A DNA stretch of 64,000 nt, from the NCBI RefSeq assembly GCF_010692745.1, contig NZ_JAAHTB010000006.1, positions 1 to 64,000 on the forward strand, written 5' to 3'. The DNA comes from Methylobacterium sp. BTF04 (lineage in GTDB: Bacteria; Pseudomonadota; Alphaproteobacteria; Rhizobiales; Beijerinckiaceae). Each line of letters begins with the position of its first letter. Positions within the stretch are counted from its first letter, which is position 1. The translations under genes and the position numbers were made by a program. The notes beneath the pieces are model-generated. The model searched no databases. It was not told the DNA's origin and saw only the letters and a list, made by a program, of their open reading frames with translations. Positions 32,590 through 41,195 of the stretch are shown in pieces.

Positions 32590-33984
32590 TCACCCCGGCG
32601 GCCACTTGAAGTCGTCGGCCCGGCCGGGTTGAGGCAATGGCGCCGCTCCGCGCAGAAGCGCCCGCTCGACATTCCCTGTTGGGTCACCGTCGCGCGGTCG
32701 ACTGCTAATCAGGGTTCCCCCCGGCGTGATTTCGCTGCGGCCGAGCGGTAAAACTGGACCGGCCAGCGGCTTGATCGGGAGGGCCGGGATACCGGGCGGC
32801 TCGGGCAGGCTCGGCAGCATGGCGGTGATCTGACGATCGATGGCAGCCGCGTCGTCGAGCTTGACCGGTTCGTTGTCGAGTGTCGGCATCGGCGCGGTCG
32901 CGACCGGAGCCGCGGGCTGCTCGGGTGAGCCTGCTCCCATTAGCCGCTTGAGCTCCACATCGGCGAAGTGGGCGACCTTGCGCGCGCCCGCCTTGGTGAA
33001 GTGCACGCCATCGGAGGTGCGCAACTTCGCCTCCTGGCCTTCCAGGTCCGGCCCGTTCGCTGCATAGCGGTTCCGGTCGTCGACGAAACCCGGCCAGATA
33101 TCCACGTAGGTCTGCCCGGCCCTGGCGACGCGCTCGCGACAGATGTCGTTGATGACAGCGAGATCCTTGGCGAGGGATTCCGATTTCATCGGTGGGGTGC
33201 CGACCCAGATCAGCGGAATCTTGCGGTCGGTGAACACCTTGACCATCGCATCGACGCGCTCCGCGTAGAGCGCGCGCCACCGCTCGCTCAACGGCTCGAC
33301 GGATTGGTCGTTGTCGCGGATCGGCTGCCGGTCATTGGCACCGAGCATCACGAGGGCGAAGGCGACCTTAGGATTGGCCTTCAGGAAGTCTTCGGCCGCC
33401 TTCGGCCAGTCGACAACGTCCTTACGCACCAAGCCGCTGTCCGGCTTCGAACGGTCGAGCACGCCGACATCGGCATTGTCCTCGAAGACGTCGTCGAGGC
33501 CGCTGCTGAGATATCCGGCCAAGGAATCTCCGAAGACCGCGATGCGGGTGGCCGGCTCGGCCTTGGGGGCGACGGGTTTGGGCTGGGCGACGAGCGGAAC
33601 CGGGCGCGGACGCCGCCGGACCGGACGCGTGTCCTCACGTGAGGAGCGCGGATCGTCGGCGTAGCTTGGCCCGCGTTGCCGGGGCGGCTGACGCGCACTT
33701 GGTGAGACTGGTGCGGGTTGGGCTTGTTGCGGGCGGTCCTCCCATGGCCAGTAGAACTGGCGCGGCGCCTCCTGAGGCGGCGGCGCGTAGCGGCGATTGG
33801 CTTGTCGCGCGCCGTAGCCGCTGTCGTCGCGATAGACGTCGCGTGAGCGCCTTTGCGGCGCGTCGTAGGAATCGCCCCATTGCGCCCGGACCGGCACGGA
33901 CCCGACCAGGAGAAGACCGATGCAGACGATCAAGGAACAGGCCACACGCGGCGCCGGAAGCGTCATGGGAAACGACCTCGACAT
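32590..33984 (-). CDS. Exported SGNH-hydrolase-like DUF459 protein
   Basis: The protein has 464 residues from ATG 33984; ATG 33966 six codons later is an equally good start, each preceded by its own AGG/GAGG. A signal peptide (ACSLIVCIGLLLVGSVPVRA) is followed by a Pro/Arg/Gln-rich linker and the SGNH core: AVFGDSLAGYL (block I), VMLGANDRQ (block III) and DGVHFTKAGARKVAHF (catalytic Asp/His block V). The C-terminal 90 residues are low complexity. DUF459 proteins are periplasmic and poorly known; acyl-esterase or O-acetyl-transfer on cell-wall glycans is a guess. It lies downstream of the lytic transglycosylase and galE. Confidence 0.82.
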   Translation of the reverse strand: MSRSFPMTLPAPRVACSLIVCIGLLLVGSVPVRAQWGDSYDAPQRRSRDVYRDDSGYGARQANRRYAPPPQEAPRQFYWPWEDRPQQAQPAPVSPSARQPPRQRGPSYADDPRSSREDTRPVRRRPRPVPLVAQPKPVAPKAEPATRIAVFGDSLAGYLSSGLDDVFEDNADVGVLDRSKPDSGLVRKDVVDWPKAAEDFLKANPKVAFALVMLGANDRQPIRDNDQSVEPLSERWRALYAERVDAMVKVFTDRKIPLIWVGTPPMKSESLAKDLAVINDICRERVARAGQTYVDIWPGFVDDRNRYAANGPDLEGQEAKLRTSDGVHFTKAGARKVAHFADVELKRLMGAGSPEQPAAPVATAPMPTLDNEPVKLDDAAAIDRQITAMLPSLPEPPGIPALPIKPLAGPVLPLGRSEITPGGTLISSRPRDGDPTGNVERALLRGAAPLPQPGRADDFKWPPG

Positions 33985-34016
33985 GGAAACGACCTGGAAA
34001 TGGCAACGATCTCGAA
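33964..34016 (-). repeat. Three tandem 17-18-bp copies of a translation start unit
   Basis: There are three adjacent copies: 33964-33981, 33982-33998 and 33999-34016. Read on the minus strand each is close to NTCGAGGTCGTTTCCAT, that is a Shine-Dalgarno-like GAGG, a short spacer and ATG. In the third (most upstream) copy the ATG has become ATT. See findings. Confidence 0.8.
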
Positions 34017-34088
34017 ATCTGTCGCAGGGGGCGCAATAAGGTGCACCCTTAAGGGAGATCACAGTCTAGCCGAGGAAGCCGCCGAGGT

Positions 34089-35342
34089 CTAAGGGCCGCC
34101 CTTCACCCGAGCGAGAAGTGCCGGCGTGGCATACCCATCTGCCGGAATACCCTGTCCAATTTGATATTGCCGTACCGCGTCCCGCAGCTTGGGGCCGGCC
34201 CGGCCATCGGCATCGCCGGCATAGAGCCCACGTGCTGCCAATCCGGTCTGGAGCGCGCGTAGACCATCGGTATCGAGACGTGCCGCCTTGCTCGGCCAGG
34301 CGGCCGCGAGGGCAGGACCACCAGCGAGCCGATCGGCGAGATGCCCGACCGCCAGCGCGTAGGCATCCGAGGTGTTGTAGGCGCGAACCACCTCGAAATT
34401 GCCGGTGATGAGGAAGGCCGGTCCGCCGATGCCTCCAGGTAGGAACACGCTGGCCTCGCCCGAGACCGGCAGCGCAGCACCGTCGGTCCGGTGCACGCTG
34501 CGACGCGCGAAGTCGGCGAGATCGGCGCGGTAGCGCGTCAGGTCGAAGTCGGCGGGCAGAACGACCTCATATCCCCAGGACAGCCCCGGATTCCAGCCCA
34601 GATTCTTGAGGTAGCCTGCAATCGAGGCGAGGGCGTCGGCATCCGAGTTCCAGATATCGCGATGGCCGTCGCCGTCGAAATCCACCGCGTGGGCGAGAAA
34701 GCTCGACGGCAAGAACTGAACCTGCCCCATCGCTCCGGCCCAGGAGCCTTTCATGCGAGCCGGGGTGATGTCGCCGCGTTCCAGGATGGTGAGCGCGGCG
34801 AGCAATTCTTCGCGGAACAGATTTCCACGAAACCGGGCCTGCGCCAGGGTCGCGAGCGCCCGAATCGTCGAGACGGTGCCGGCACTTGCGCCGAAATCGG
34901 ACTCGATCCCCCAGAATGCCAGCACGATGGCGCGGGGGACGCCGGTCTGTGCCTCGATGGACGCGAGCGTCGCCGCCAGACGCGCGCCTTGCGCTCGCCC
35001 ACGCGTGATCCGGCCCGGGGAGACCGCGCCCACGAGGTACTCCCAGACCGGACGTGCGAACTCGCCCTGACGCCTAGTCCGCGCCAGCACCTCCGCATCC
35101 GGCGTGGCGACATCGCGGAAGGCCGCGTCGAAGATCGCGCGTGAGACGCCCCTTGCGGTCGCATCCGGCCGTAGAGCCTCGACGAATACCCGAAAGCCCG
35201 TCTCGGCAGGGTCGCTGGCGGCCTCGACCGGGTTTCGGACCTTCACGAGAGCGGGGGCGCGCCCGGGCTCGGCCCAGGCACACTGACTGATGGCACCCTG
35301 TGCGATCACGCCGGCAAGGGCAGCGGTAATGGTGTGCTTCAC
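34089..35342 (-). CDS. Lytic murein transglycosylase, MltB type
   Basis: The protein has 417 residues from a GTG that overlaps the galE stop (GTGA). A signal peptide (HTITAALAGVIAQGAIS, cleavage near CAWA) leads to the SLT/MltB catalytic domain. The catalytic glutamate is in FWGIESDFGAS, and the companion motif is GAMGQVQFLPSSF. A C-terminal peptidoglycan-binding domain 1 (about 355-417, GLRALQTGLAARGLY onward) follows. It cleaves glycan strands to 1,6-anhydro-muropeptides in the periplasm. Coupling to galE is positional only. Confidence 0.92.
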   Translation of the reverse strand: MKHTITAALAGVIAQGAISQCAWAEPGRAPALVKVRNPVEAASDPAETGFRVFVEALRPDATARGVSRAIFDAAFRDVATPDAEVLARTRRQGEFARPVWEYLVGAVSPGRITRGRAQGARLAATLASIEAQTGVPRAIVLAFWGIESDFGASAGTVSTIRALATLAQARFRGNLFREELLAALTILERGDITPARMKGSWAGAMGQVQFLPSSFLAHAVDFDGDGHRDIWNSDADALASIAGYLKNLGWNPGLSWGYEVVLPADFDLTRYRADLADFARRSVHRTDGAALPVSGEASVFLPGGIGGPAFLITGNFEVVRAYNTSDAYALAVGHLADRLAGGPALAAAWPSKAARLDTDGLRALQTGLAARGLYAGDADGRAGPKLRDAVRQYQIGQGIPADGYATPALLARVKGGP

Positions 35343-36328
35343 GTACGGTTGCGGCGGGTCAGAGCCTCTTCCCAGGCGAAGGCCTGGGCGACGATGCCGT
35401 CGAGGTCGTCGTGTCGCGGCTGCCAACCGAGTTGCCGGATACGGTCGGCTTTTGCGACGATCTGGGCGGGATCGCCGGGACGGCGCGGCGACAACCGCAC
35501 CTCGAAATCACGGCCGGAGACGCGTTTGACCACGTCGATGACTTCGAGAACCGAGTAGCCCTGGCCGTATCCGCAATTCATGGTCAGGCTCTCGCCGCCC
35601 GCCCGCAGGTGGTCGAGCGCCACCCGGTGGGCTTCGGCCAGATCCGAGACCTGGATGTAGTCGCGCAGACACGAGCCGTCCCGGGTCGGATAATCGGTGC
35701 CGTAGACATCGAGATGCGTCCGCTGGCCCAGGGCGGCCTGGGTCGCGACCTTGATCAGGTGTGTGGCATTGGGGGTCGATTGACCGGTGCGCCCGCGCGG
35801 GTCGGCCCCGGCGACGTTGAAGTAACGCAGGATGACATAGGAGAATCCATGCGCCGCGGCGGCATCGGCGATCATCCACTCGCTCATCAGCTTGGAGCGG
35901 CCGTAAGGATTGATCGGCGAGGCCGGAAGATTCTCCGGAACCGGAACGATCTCCGGCTCACCGTAGACCGCTGCGGTGGAGGAAAAGATCACGTGCTTGA
36001 CGCCCGTGCGCGCCACCGTCTCGATCAGCGCGCGGGTCTTCACCGTATTGGCGAGGTAATAGCCCAGCGGATCGGCCACCGATTCCGGCACGACGATCTT
36101 GGCGGCGAAATGCGCAACCGCGTCGATGCGGTGCTGGAGGATGATCTCGGTCACCAGCGCCTGATCGGCCACGTCGCCGATTACGAGCTTGACCTCGGGC
36201 GGCAGCGCCCAATCGAAACCTGTGGAGAGATCATCGAGAACGACGATCTCTTCATGGCCTGCATCGAGCAACGCCAACACCATGTGGCTGCCGATGTAGC
36301 CGGCTCCGCCCGTCACAAGAACCGCCAT
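35339..36328 (-). CDS. galE: UDP-glucose 4-epimerase
   Basis: This 329-residue extended short-chain dehydrogenase starts with the NAD motif VTGGAGYIGSHMVLALLDAG. The catalytic residues are visible: Ser in FSSTAAVYG and Tyr-x3-Lys in NPYGRSKLMSE. It interconverts UDP-glucose and UDP-galactose for surface polysaccharide. It is divergent from galU, whose product supplies UDP-glucose, across 179 bases. Confidence 0.94.
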   Translation of the reverse strand: MAVLVTGGAGYIGSHMVLALLDAGHEEIVVLDDLSTGFDWALPPEVKLVIGDVADQALVTEIILQHRIDAVAHFAAKIVVPESVADPLGYYLANTVKTRALIETVARTGVKHVIFSSTAAVYGEPEIVPVPENLPASPINPYGRSKLMSEWMIADAAAAHGFSYVILRYFNVAGADPRGRTGQSTPNATHLIKVATQAALGQRTHLDVYGTDYPTRDGSCLRDYIQVSDLAEAHRVALDHLRAGGESLTMNCGYGQGYSVLEVIDVVKRVSGRDFEVRLSPRRPGDPAQIVAKADRIRQLGWQPRHDDLDGIVAQAFAWEEALTRRNRT

Positions 36329-36507
36329 CGCCCAGAGCCCTCTTAAACCTTACAGCGCAGATATATCGGAAAACCGTGTTGTCGTTTATGCCGTAGATCG
36401 CGTGCACCGCGCGAGCCCATTGCCGGGATCGCGCAGGGGCGCCGCAACTGAAACTGCTCGTCTGTCAGGCTCTTCACACTCTCCTCTTTGCCACCGGGTC
36501 CCGTTTG

Positions 36508-37380
36508 ATGAAACCGATTCGCAAGGCCGTTCTTCCTGTCGCGGGCTTAGGCACTCGCTTCCTTCCGGCGACGAAGGCCGTTCCGAAGGAAATGCTGACG
36601 GTGGTCGACCGGCCGGTGGTCCAACATGTGGTCGACGAGGCCCGTGAAGCCGGCATCGAGCACTTCATCTTCGTCACCGGTCGCGGCAAGGCCGTGATCG
36701 AGGACCATTTCGACGTGGCATTCGAACTCGACCGCATGTTGCAGGAGCGCGGCAAGGACGCCGCATACCAGGAACTCAAGCGCGATCTGCCGGCCGCCGG
36801 CCAGACCAGCTTCACCCGGCAGCAGGCACCGCTCGGCCTCGGTCATGCGGTGTGGTGCGCCCGCGAGATCGTCGGCGACGAACCCTTCGCGGTGCTGTTG
36901 CCGGATATGTTGAGCCGCGGCTGCATGCAGCAGATGCTTTCGGCCTATGAGCGGCACGGTGGCAACGTCATCGCCGTCGAAGAGGTGAAGCCCGATGAGA
37001 CGCACCAGTACGGTATTGTCGGCGTCGGCGAGACCTTCGGGCAGACCTTCGAAATCAACGGTATGGTCGAAAAACCGAAGGCCGGCACTGCGCCCTCGAA
37101 TTTCATCATCTCCGGCCGCTATATCCTCCAGCCCGAGATCTTCGACATCCTCGCCCATGGCGAAAAGGGTGCGGGCGGAGAAATTCAGCTCACCGATGCG
37201 ATGATCAAGCTGGCGCAGGAGCAGCAATTCTTCGGTATGCGCTACGAGGGCCGGACCTACGATACCGGCTCGAAGCTCGGCTTCCTCACGGCCAACATCG
37301 CCTACGCGCTGGAGCGGAAGGACTTGTCCGAGCCGCTCAAGGCTGAAATTGCGCGCCTGCTGAGCGAGCATCAAGCGTAA
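36508..37380 (+). CDS. galU: UTP-glucose-1-phosphate uridylyltransferase
   Basis: The protein has 290 residues from ATG 36508 (a TTG one codon earlier is also in frame). The nucleotidyl-transferase signature [20 protein letters not shown] opens the protein, and [20 protein letters not shown] and the end [18 protein letters not shown] are typical of GalU. It makes UDP-glucose from UTP and glucose-1-phosphate. It is divergent from galE. Confidence 0.96.
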   Translation: MKPIRKAVLPVAGLGTRFLPATKAVPKEMLTVVDRPVVQHVVDEAREAGIEHFIFVTGRGKAVIEDHFDVAFELDRMLQERGKDAAYQELKRDLPAAGQTSFTRQQAPLGLGHAVWCAREIVGDEPFAVLLPDMLSRGCMQQMLSAYERHGGNVIAVEEVKPDETHQYGIVGVGETFGQTFEINGMVEKPKAGTAPSNFIISGRYILQPEIFDILAHGEKGAGGEIQLTDAMIKLAQEQQFFGMRYEGRTYDTGSKLGFLTANIAYALERKDLSEPLKAEIARLLSEHQA

Positions 37381-37467
37381 GCGTGGCGCTCCGTTGGCGC
37401 GCCTGAGTGTTGCGCAGGGCGCCCGAGGGGCATGCACCGATGATGGGCGGGGGCGGACGGAAGTCCC
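37381..37467 (+). other. Untranslated stretch after galU
   Basis: These 87 bases lie between the galU stop and the promoter of the candidate small RNA. I see no gene or clear terminator, only a GC-rich run of GGCGC repeats. Confidence 0.5.
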
Positions 37468-37495
37468 TTGCTATTTGTGCGGCGCACTCTACTTT
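37468..37495 (+). promoter_or_regulatory. Promoter of candidate small RNA
   Basis: There is a -35 box TTGCTA (37468-37473), 16-base spacer and -10 box TACTTT (37490-37495). It predicts a start near 37502. It is one of the clearest housekeeping-type promoters in the window. Confidence 0.6.
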
Positions 37496-37501
37496 GTGCA
37501 T

Positions 37502-37590
37502 TGCGGGATCGCGATGGCGTCGTGGTCCGGCAGCCCTTCTTGGGCGTTTCCTCCCTAGACTTCGGGCCGCTCTTCGGAGCGGCCTTTTTT
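37502..37590 (+). ncRNA. Candidate trans-acting small RNA, about 89 nt
   Basis: This short transcription unit is bounded by a good promoter and a textbook terminator with no open frame of note. Predicted elements are: a 5-bp stem GGATC/GGTCC near the 5' end; a small stem GCCC/GGGC with loop TTCTT; an unpaired TTTCCTCCCTAGACTT segment containing the anti-Shine-Dalgarno-like CCTCCC; and the terminator stem. Exposed CCUCCC motifs before a terminator are known from several Rhizobiales small RNA families that block ribosome binding. Family assignment is not made; the transcript itself is inferred. Confidence 0.6.
37565..37590 (+). terminator. Rho-independent terminator with TTCG loop
   Basis: There is an 8-bp stem GGCCGCTC/GAGCGGCC closed by a stable TTCG tetraloop, followed by six Ts. 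It ends the candidate small RNA and would also stop read-through from galU. Confidence 0.9.
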
Positions 37591-37739
37591 CTTGCCTCAT
37601 TGACCCGCTGACCCGGCCTCGCCGAGGACGGCTCAACCGGACACGAAACCGTCACCGCGAGCGCCGCGCGCGTCTGGCTTCTTAGGCCGACGCAGCCTGC
37701 CTCTGACCGGCGTACAGCTTTTGACCGCATCCCTGTGCG

Positions 37740-38003
37740 CTAAGACGCGTTCGTAAGATCGCCAGCGTCTGAAGTCAGTTCGATTTCCGGTCCTCGCATC
37801 ATTCGCCTTTGGCGCTCACGCTGCCGCCAGCTGGGGCGATCGAACCGAATTTCATCAGTCACCACTTTCGCTTGGACAGGCACGTCGCGGCGTTCGCGGT
37901 GAGCGCGCTGCTGTTCGGCCAGAGGTGGGCGGATTTTGAACTCGGATGCATTCACCGCGGGATGCCGCTTCTTGTTGGCGTCGGACTTGGTAGCAGCCTC
38001 CAT
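37740..38003 (-). CDS. Small basic protein of unknown function
   Basis: This 87-residue frame runs from ATG 38003 (MEAATKSDANKKRHPAVNAS) and may extend upstream to 38126. It is rich in Arg and Glu, for example SWRQRERQRRMMRG, with no membrane segment or cysteine. Codon use is a mix of GC- and AT-ending codons, less biased than the neighbours. The ribosome site is weak. It could be a lineage-specific gene or chance; I do not recognise it. Confidence 0.35.
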   Translation of the reverse strand: MEAATKSDANKKRHPAVNASEFKIRPPLAEQQRAHRERRDVPVQAKVVTDEIRFDRPSWRQRERQRRMMRGPEIELTSDAGDLTNAS

Positions 38004-38217
38004 CTGGCTCGCCGAGACTATCCGGCACCCCCGCCCGCAGATGGCTATGCCCGCGGCAGGCGACCCGCCGGCCGTTGGCCTCCGTGAAGGAATTCCAGTC
38101 GTGGTTTGTGTTGATGAGCGTTTCATACGGTCTAGCGACGCTCGTGAGCCGGCCGCGGACGGTGCGGCGGTCGGCTCGCGATGCGGGCGGCGCCGGATTC
38201 GGCGCCGACGGATCGGC

Positions 38218-38433
38218 TCAGTTGAGGTAGGTGCGGATCCAGTTCGGGGAGAGGATCTCGCCCTCTTCCGTGATGATCCACGGCTGCTTGGCCGGATCGG
38301 TGAGGGCGCCGGCAGCGGCCTTGATCGCCTCGCGCAGGGTCTCGTAGCGAGCGGGCTGAGCGAGGGGAGCGGGGACCGGGGCAGTACGCCAGATCGTCAG
38401 ATCGGCCGGTCGTTCGAGGGCTTCGGTTTCCAT
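38218..38433 (-). CDS. 70-residue protein of unknown function
   Basis: It starts at ATG 38433 with AAGGA upstream (METEALERPADLTIWRTAP) and ends EGEILSPNWIRTYLN. A helix (RYETLREAIKAAAGAL) and a beta-like tail (PWIITEEGEIL) suggest a compact fold. Codon use matches the genome. It is divergent from the DegS-like protease gene, across 437 bases. I do not recognise the family. Confidence 0.6.
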   Translation of the reverse strand: METEALERPADLTIWRTAPVPAPLAQPARYETLREAIKAAAGALTDPAKQPWIITEEGEILSPNWIRTYLN

Positions 38434-38870
38434 GATGCCTGTTCCTTGAATCGGGAGGGACGTTCCCCACGATGCCGGCAGCCCGGTCCGCACACTGTTA
38501 AAGAGGCGAATCTGAACGGCCGATGGGGCTCTGTATCGATGTGAATGGAAGCATCTCTAGGGCAGCTTTGCGATCAATTCAGGCACGGTATTTAAAACCG
38601 CCACTGTTTCGACGCACTATCCCTCATGCGGAGCATTATGTCTGAAGCATAATGCGCCATATGGCTGCATCTGGACGCTGTTTCCGTTTATGTCTGTTTT
38701 GTAGATCTCGCGGTGATCGAGAGTTGTAGCTACGTCATCGTGGGGAGACGGTGTGCTGACGCACCCTGGCCGTGTCGCCCTTGGATCCAGTTGACGGGAA
38801 TTGCGTCACCGAGGAGTTAATGCGGCCGCGCACCGATACGAATTTTCCAGCGTGGTAAAAGGGATGCAAC
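38434..38870. promoter_or_regulatory. Divergent intergenic region with clustered palindromes
   Basis: These 437 bases have no gene and are AT-richer than the surroundings. They hold an 8-bp dyad GCATTATG (38633-38640) / CATAATGC (38648-38655) with a 7-base loop, directly followed by the 10-bp palindrome GCCATATGGC (38656-38665). They probably carry the promoters and an operator for the flanking genes. AAGGG precedes the protease start. Confidence 0.5.
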
Positions 38871-40010
38871 ATGCCGGATCGGTTCGTGAGGATTGGGTTG
38901 AGCGCGGCCCTCGTCCTGTTCGCGCTGTTGGTGGCCCAGCCTTACGTGACCGCGTTCCTGTTTTCGGCGCAGACGCCGCGCGCAGTGACAGCGCGGGGTG
39001 ACCTTGCCCCGGCCGAGGCCTCCACTGTGGCGCTGTTCGCCCGCGCCAGCCCTTCCGTCGTGCACGTCTTTGCCCAGGCCGCCGCACAGGGACGCGCCCT
39101 GCTCGGCGTCGAATCCGAGGACGGCGAGCGGCAGAGCGGCGGCGGCGCGCAGACCGGCACCGGGTTGGTCTGGGATGCCGGCGGTCACATCGTCACCAAC
39201 AACCACGTGGTCGACGCCGCGGTGAAAGGCGGGGGGTCGATCTCGGTGCGGCTCTCCTCGGGAGAGGTGATCGCCGCGACGGTGGTCGGTACGGCGCCGA
39301 GCTATGATCTCGCGGTGCTCCGACTCGGGCGCATCGCCGCGATGCCGCCGCCGCTCGCCATCGGGACCTCGTCCGACCTCAAGGTCGGGCAATCGGCCTT
39401 CGCCATCGGCAACCCGTTCGGTCTCGACCATACCCTGACCACCGGCGTCGTCAGCGCACTCCAGCGCCGTCTCCCCACCGGCGAAGGGCGCGAGCTGTCG
39501 GGCGTCATCCAGACCGATGCGGCGATCAACCCCGGTAATTCCGGCGGCCCGCTGCTCGATTCCGCCGGCCGGCTCATCGGGGTCAACACCGCGATCTTCT
39601 CGCCGTCGGGGGCGAGCGCCGGGATCGGCTTCGCCATCCCCGTCGACGTCGTGAACCGGATCGTGCCGGAGTTGATCCGCAACGGGCGCGTCCGCACCCC
39701 CGGGATCGGCATCATCGCCGGTGAGGAGGCGACCGCCGCACGCCTCGGCATCGACGGCGTCGTGGTGCTGCGGGTTCTCCGTGGATCGCCCGCCGCGAAT
39801 GCGGGACTGCGCGGCGTCGATACGCAGACCGGTGAAATCGGCGATGTCATCGTCGGTGCGGCCGGGCAGCCGGTACACCGCCTCGCCGATTTCACCGCCG
39901 CGATGGAATCTGCCGGCCTCGGTTCTACGGTGGAATTCACGGTGGAGCGCAACGGCCGGACCCGTACCGTGCGCGTGACTACCGCCGACGTCGCCGAGTC
40001 GCGTCTGTAA
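38871..40010 (+). CDS. Membrane-anchored trypsin-like serine protease with PDZ domain (DegS/HtrA type)
   Basis: The protein has 379 residues. An uncleaved N-terminal helix (about 8-31) anchors the protein, as in DegS. The catalytic triad is His112 (TNNHVV), Asp146 (SYDLAVL) and Ser224 (NPGNSGGPLL). One PDZ domain covers about 275-375. A single PDZ with a membrane anchor fits DegS-like sensors more than DegP, but no RseA partner lies here. The substrate is unknown. Confidence 0.9.
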   Translation: MPDRFVRIGLSAALVLFALLVAQPYVTAFLFSAQTPRAVTARGDLAPAEASTVALFARASPSVVHVFAQAAAQGRALLGVESEDGERQSGGGAQTGTGLVWDAGGHIVTNNHVVDAAVKGGGSISVRLSSGEVIAATVVGTAPSYDLAVLRLGRIAAMPPPLAIGTSSDLKVGQSAFAIGNPFGLDHTLTTGVVSALQRRLPTGEGRELSGVIQTDAAINPGNSGGPLLDSAGRLIGVNTAIFSPSGASAGIGFAIPVDVVNRIVPELIRNGRVRTPGIGIIAGEEATAARLGIDGVVVLRVLRGSPAANAGLRGVDTQTGEIGDVIVGAAGQPVHRLADFTAAMESAGLGSTVEFTVERNGRTRTVRVTTADVAESRL

Positions 40011-40094
40011 CACCCGCGGGACTCAACTCTCGAACGCCGGCTCGTCATCGCCAACGCGCGGCGATAGGGTCGCGGGCTTCGACAAAGGCAGTTC

Positions 40095-40364
40095 ATGTTT
40101 CTCGATACCCGATCCGTTGCGGCCTTCCTGCTCGTCGCAACCGTCACCGCGGCTGCGGCGGGGGAGGGGAGCGCGCGCGGGCCCACTCGTCAGCTCTGCC
40201 CTGAGGACGCGCCCGAAGGGGTGCGGCTTCCGCCGAATCCGGAATGTCATGCTGCGGCGGCGGCACGGCCGCGCGTTTCCAGGGAGAACGGCATTCACGA
40301 GATTGGCGGCGTCGAAGTGCGGGTCGGCGGCCGGATCGGTGCCCAGTACGGCATCGCGCGATGA
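40095..40364 (+). CDS. Small exported protein coupled to the J-domain gene
   Basis: This 89-residue protein has a signal peptide (FLDTRSVAAFLLVATVTAAA, cleavage near AAG). The mature part of about 65 residues has two cysteines (QLCPEDAPEG and NPECHAA) that could form a disulfide, and ends GGVEVRVGGRIGAQYGIAR. AAGG precedes the start. Its stop overlaps the start of the next gene (ATGA). I do not recognise the family. Confidence 0.6.
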   Translation: MFLDTRSVAAFLLVATVTAAAAGEGSARGPTRQLCPEDAPEGVRLPPNPECHAAAAARPRVSRENGIHEIGGVEVRVGGRIGAQYGIAR

Positions 40365-41056
40365 CCCTGCTGTTCGGGGGACTCGCGCTCCTCATCCTGT
40401 GGTGGGGCGCCGGCAATGCCCGGCGCCACTATCCGGCCCTGACGACGCGAATGATGCGGCAGGTCGGCGGCTATGTCGCCCTCGCACTGGCCGGCCTTGT
40501 CCTCGTGCGCGGACGTATCGACCTCGCTCTGCTACTTGGAGCCGGTGGCATCTGGCTTCTGGAGGGGCGTTCCGGATTCGCGCAGCGCTGGCAGAGGCTC
40601 ATCGGAAGAGTGCGCCGTGGCACTGCGCCGCGCGGCGTCCAAACGGTGCAGTTCGGGGAGACGGGCGAGGGGGTCGCCCTCGTCGGTCCGTTCGCCGGTC
40701 AGGCGCTCGGCCTGATCCCGCGACCGGCGCTGCTCGATCTGCTGCGCTTTTGCCGAGACAACGACCCCGACACCGCGCGCCGCCTAGAGGCGTATCTCGA
40801 CCGCCGGCACGCCGGCTGGCGTGTAGACGCTGACGCTGATCCCGACCCGCGGGCGCGCCGCTCGGCGGACCCAGGGGCGATGACGCAGGAGCAGGCCTAT
40901 CAGATCCTGGGGCTTGAGCGCGGGGCGTCCCTGGAGGAGATCCGCACGGCTCACAGAACGCTGATGAAGCGGCTTCACCCCGACCAGGGTGGAACGGTCG
41001 AACAGGCGGCGCGTGTCAACGCGGCCCGGGACAGGCTGACGAACCGACATCGCTGA
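40361..41056 (+). CDS. Membrane-anchored J-domain protein
   Basis: This 231-residue protein has two or three hydrophobic segments in the first 70 residues (MTLLFGGLALLILWWGAG; VALALAGLVLV; LALLLGAGGIWLL). A middle region with a helical TerB-less linker (about 95-150) follows. The C-terminal J domain is about 173-231, with the HPD motif at 206-208 (MKRLHPDQGG). This layout resembles the Pam18/Tim14-like and DjlA-like co-chaperones that recruit DnaK to membranes. The start is the ATG overlapping the previous stop, so the two are translationally coupled. Confidence 0.82.
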   Translation: MTLLFGGLALLILWWGAGNARRHYPALTTRMMRQVGGYVALALAGLVLVRGRIDLALLLGAGGIWLLEGRSGFAQRWQRLIGRVRRGTAPRGVQTVQFGETGEGVALVGPFAGQALGLIPRPALLDLLRFCRDNDPDTARRLEAYLDRRHAGWRVDADADPDPRARRSADPGAMTQEQAYQILGLERGASLEEIRTAHRTLMKRLHPDQGGTVEQAARVNAARDRLTNRHR

Positions 41057-41122
41057 TACTCCACGCGCGTTGCCAGAAAAAATCGAGAACTTCACGCGAC
41101 CCATTCAATGGGCACATCTTTC

Positions 41123-41146
41123 ACGCGGCGCCGATCCGCGCCGCGT
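41123..41146. terminator. Bidirectional hairpin between J-domain and dacA genes
   Basis: There is a 9-bp perfect stem ACGCGGCGC (41123-41131) / GCGCCGCGT (41138-41146) with a six-base loop. It lies between convergent genes. There is no clear T-run. Confidence 0.45.
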
Positions 41147-41195
41147 ATGGGAAACGAGCAATCCCGAACTCGGACTGCTCACTCTTCCGAAACTG

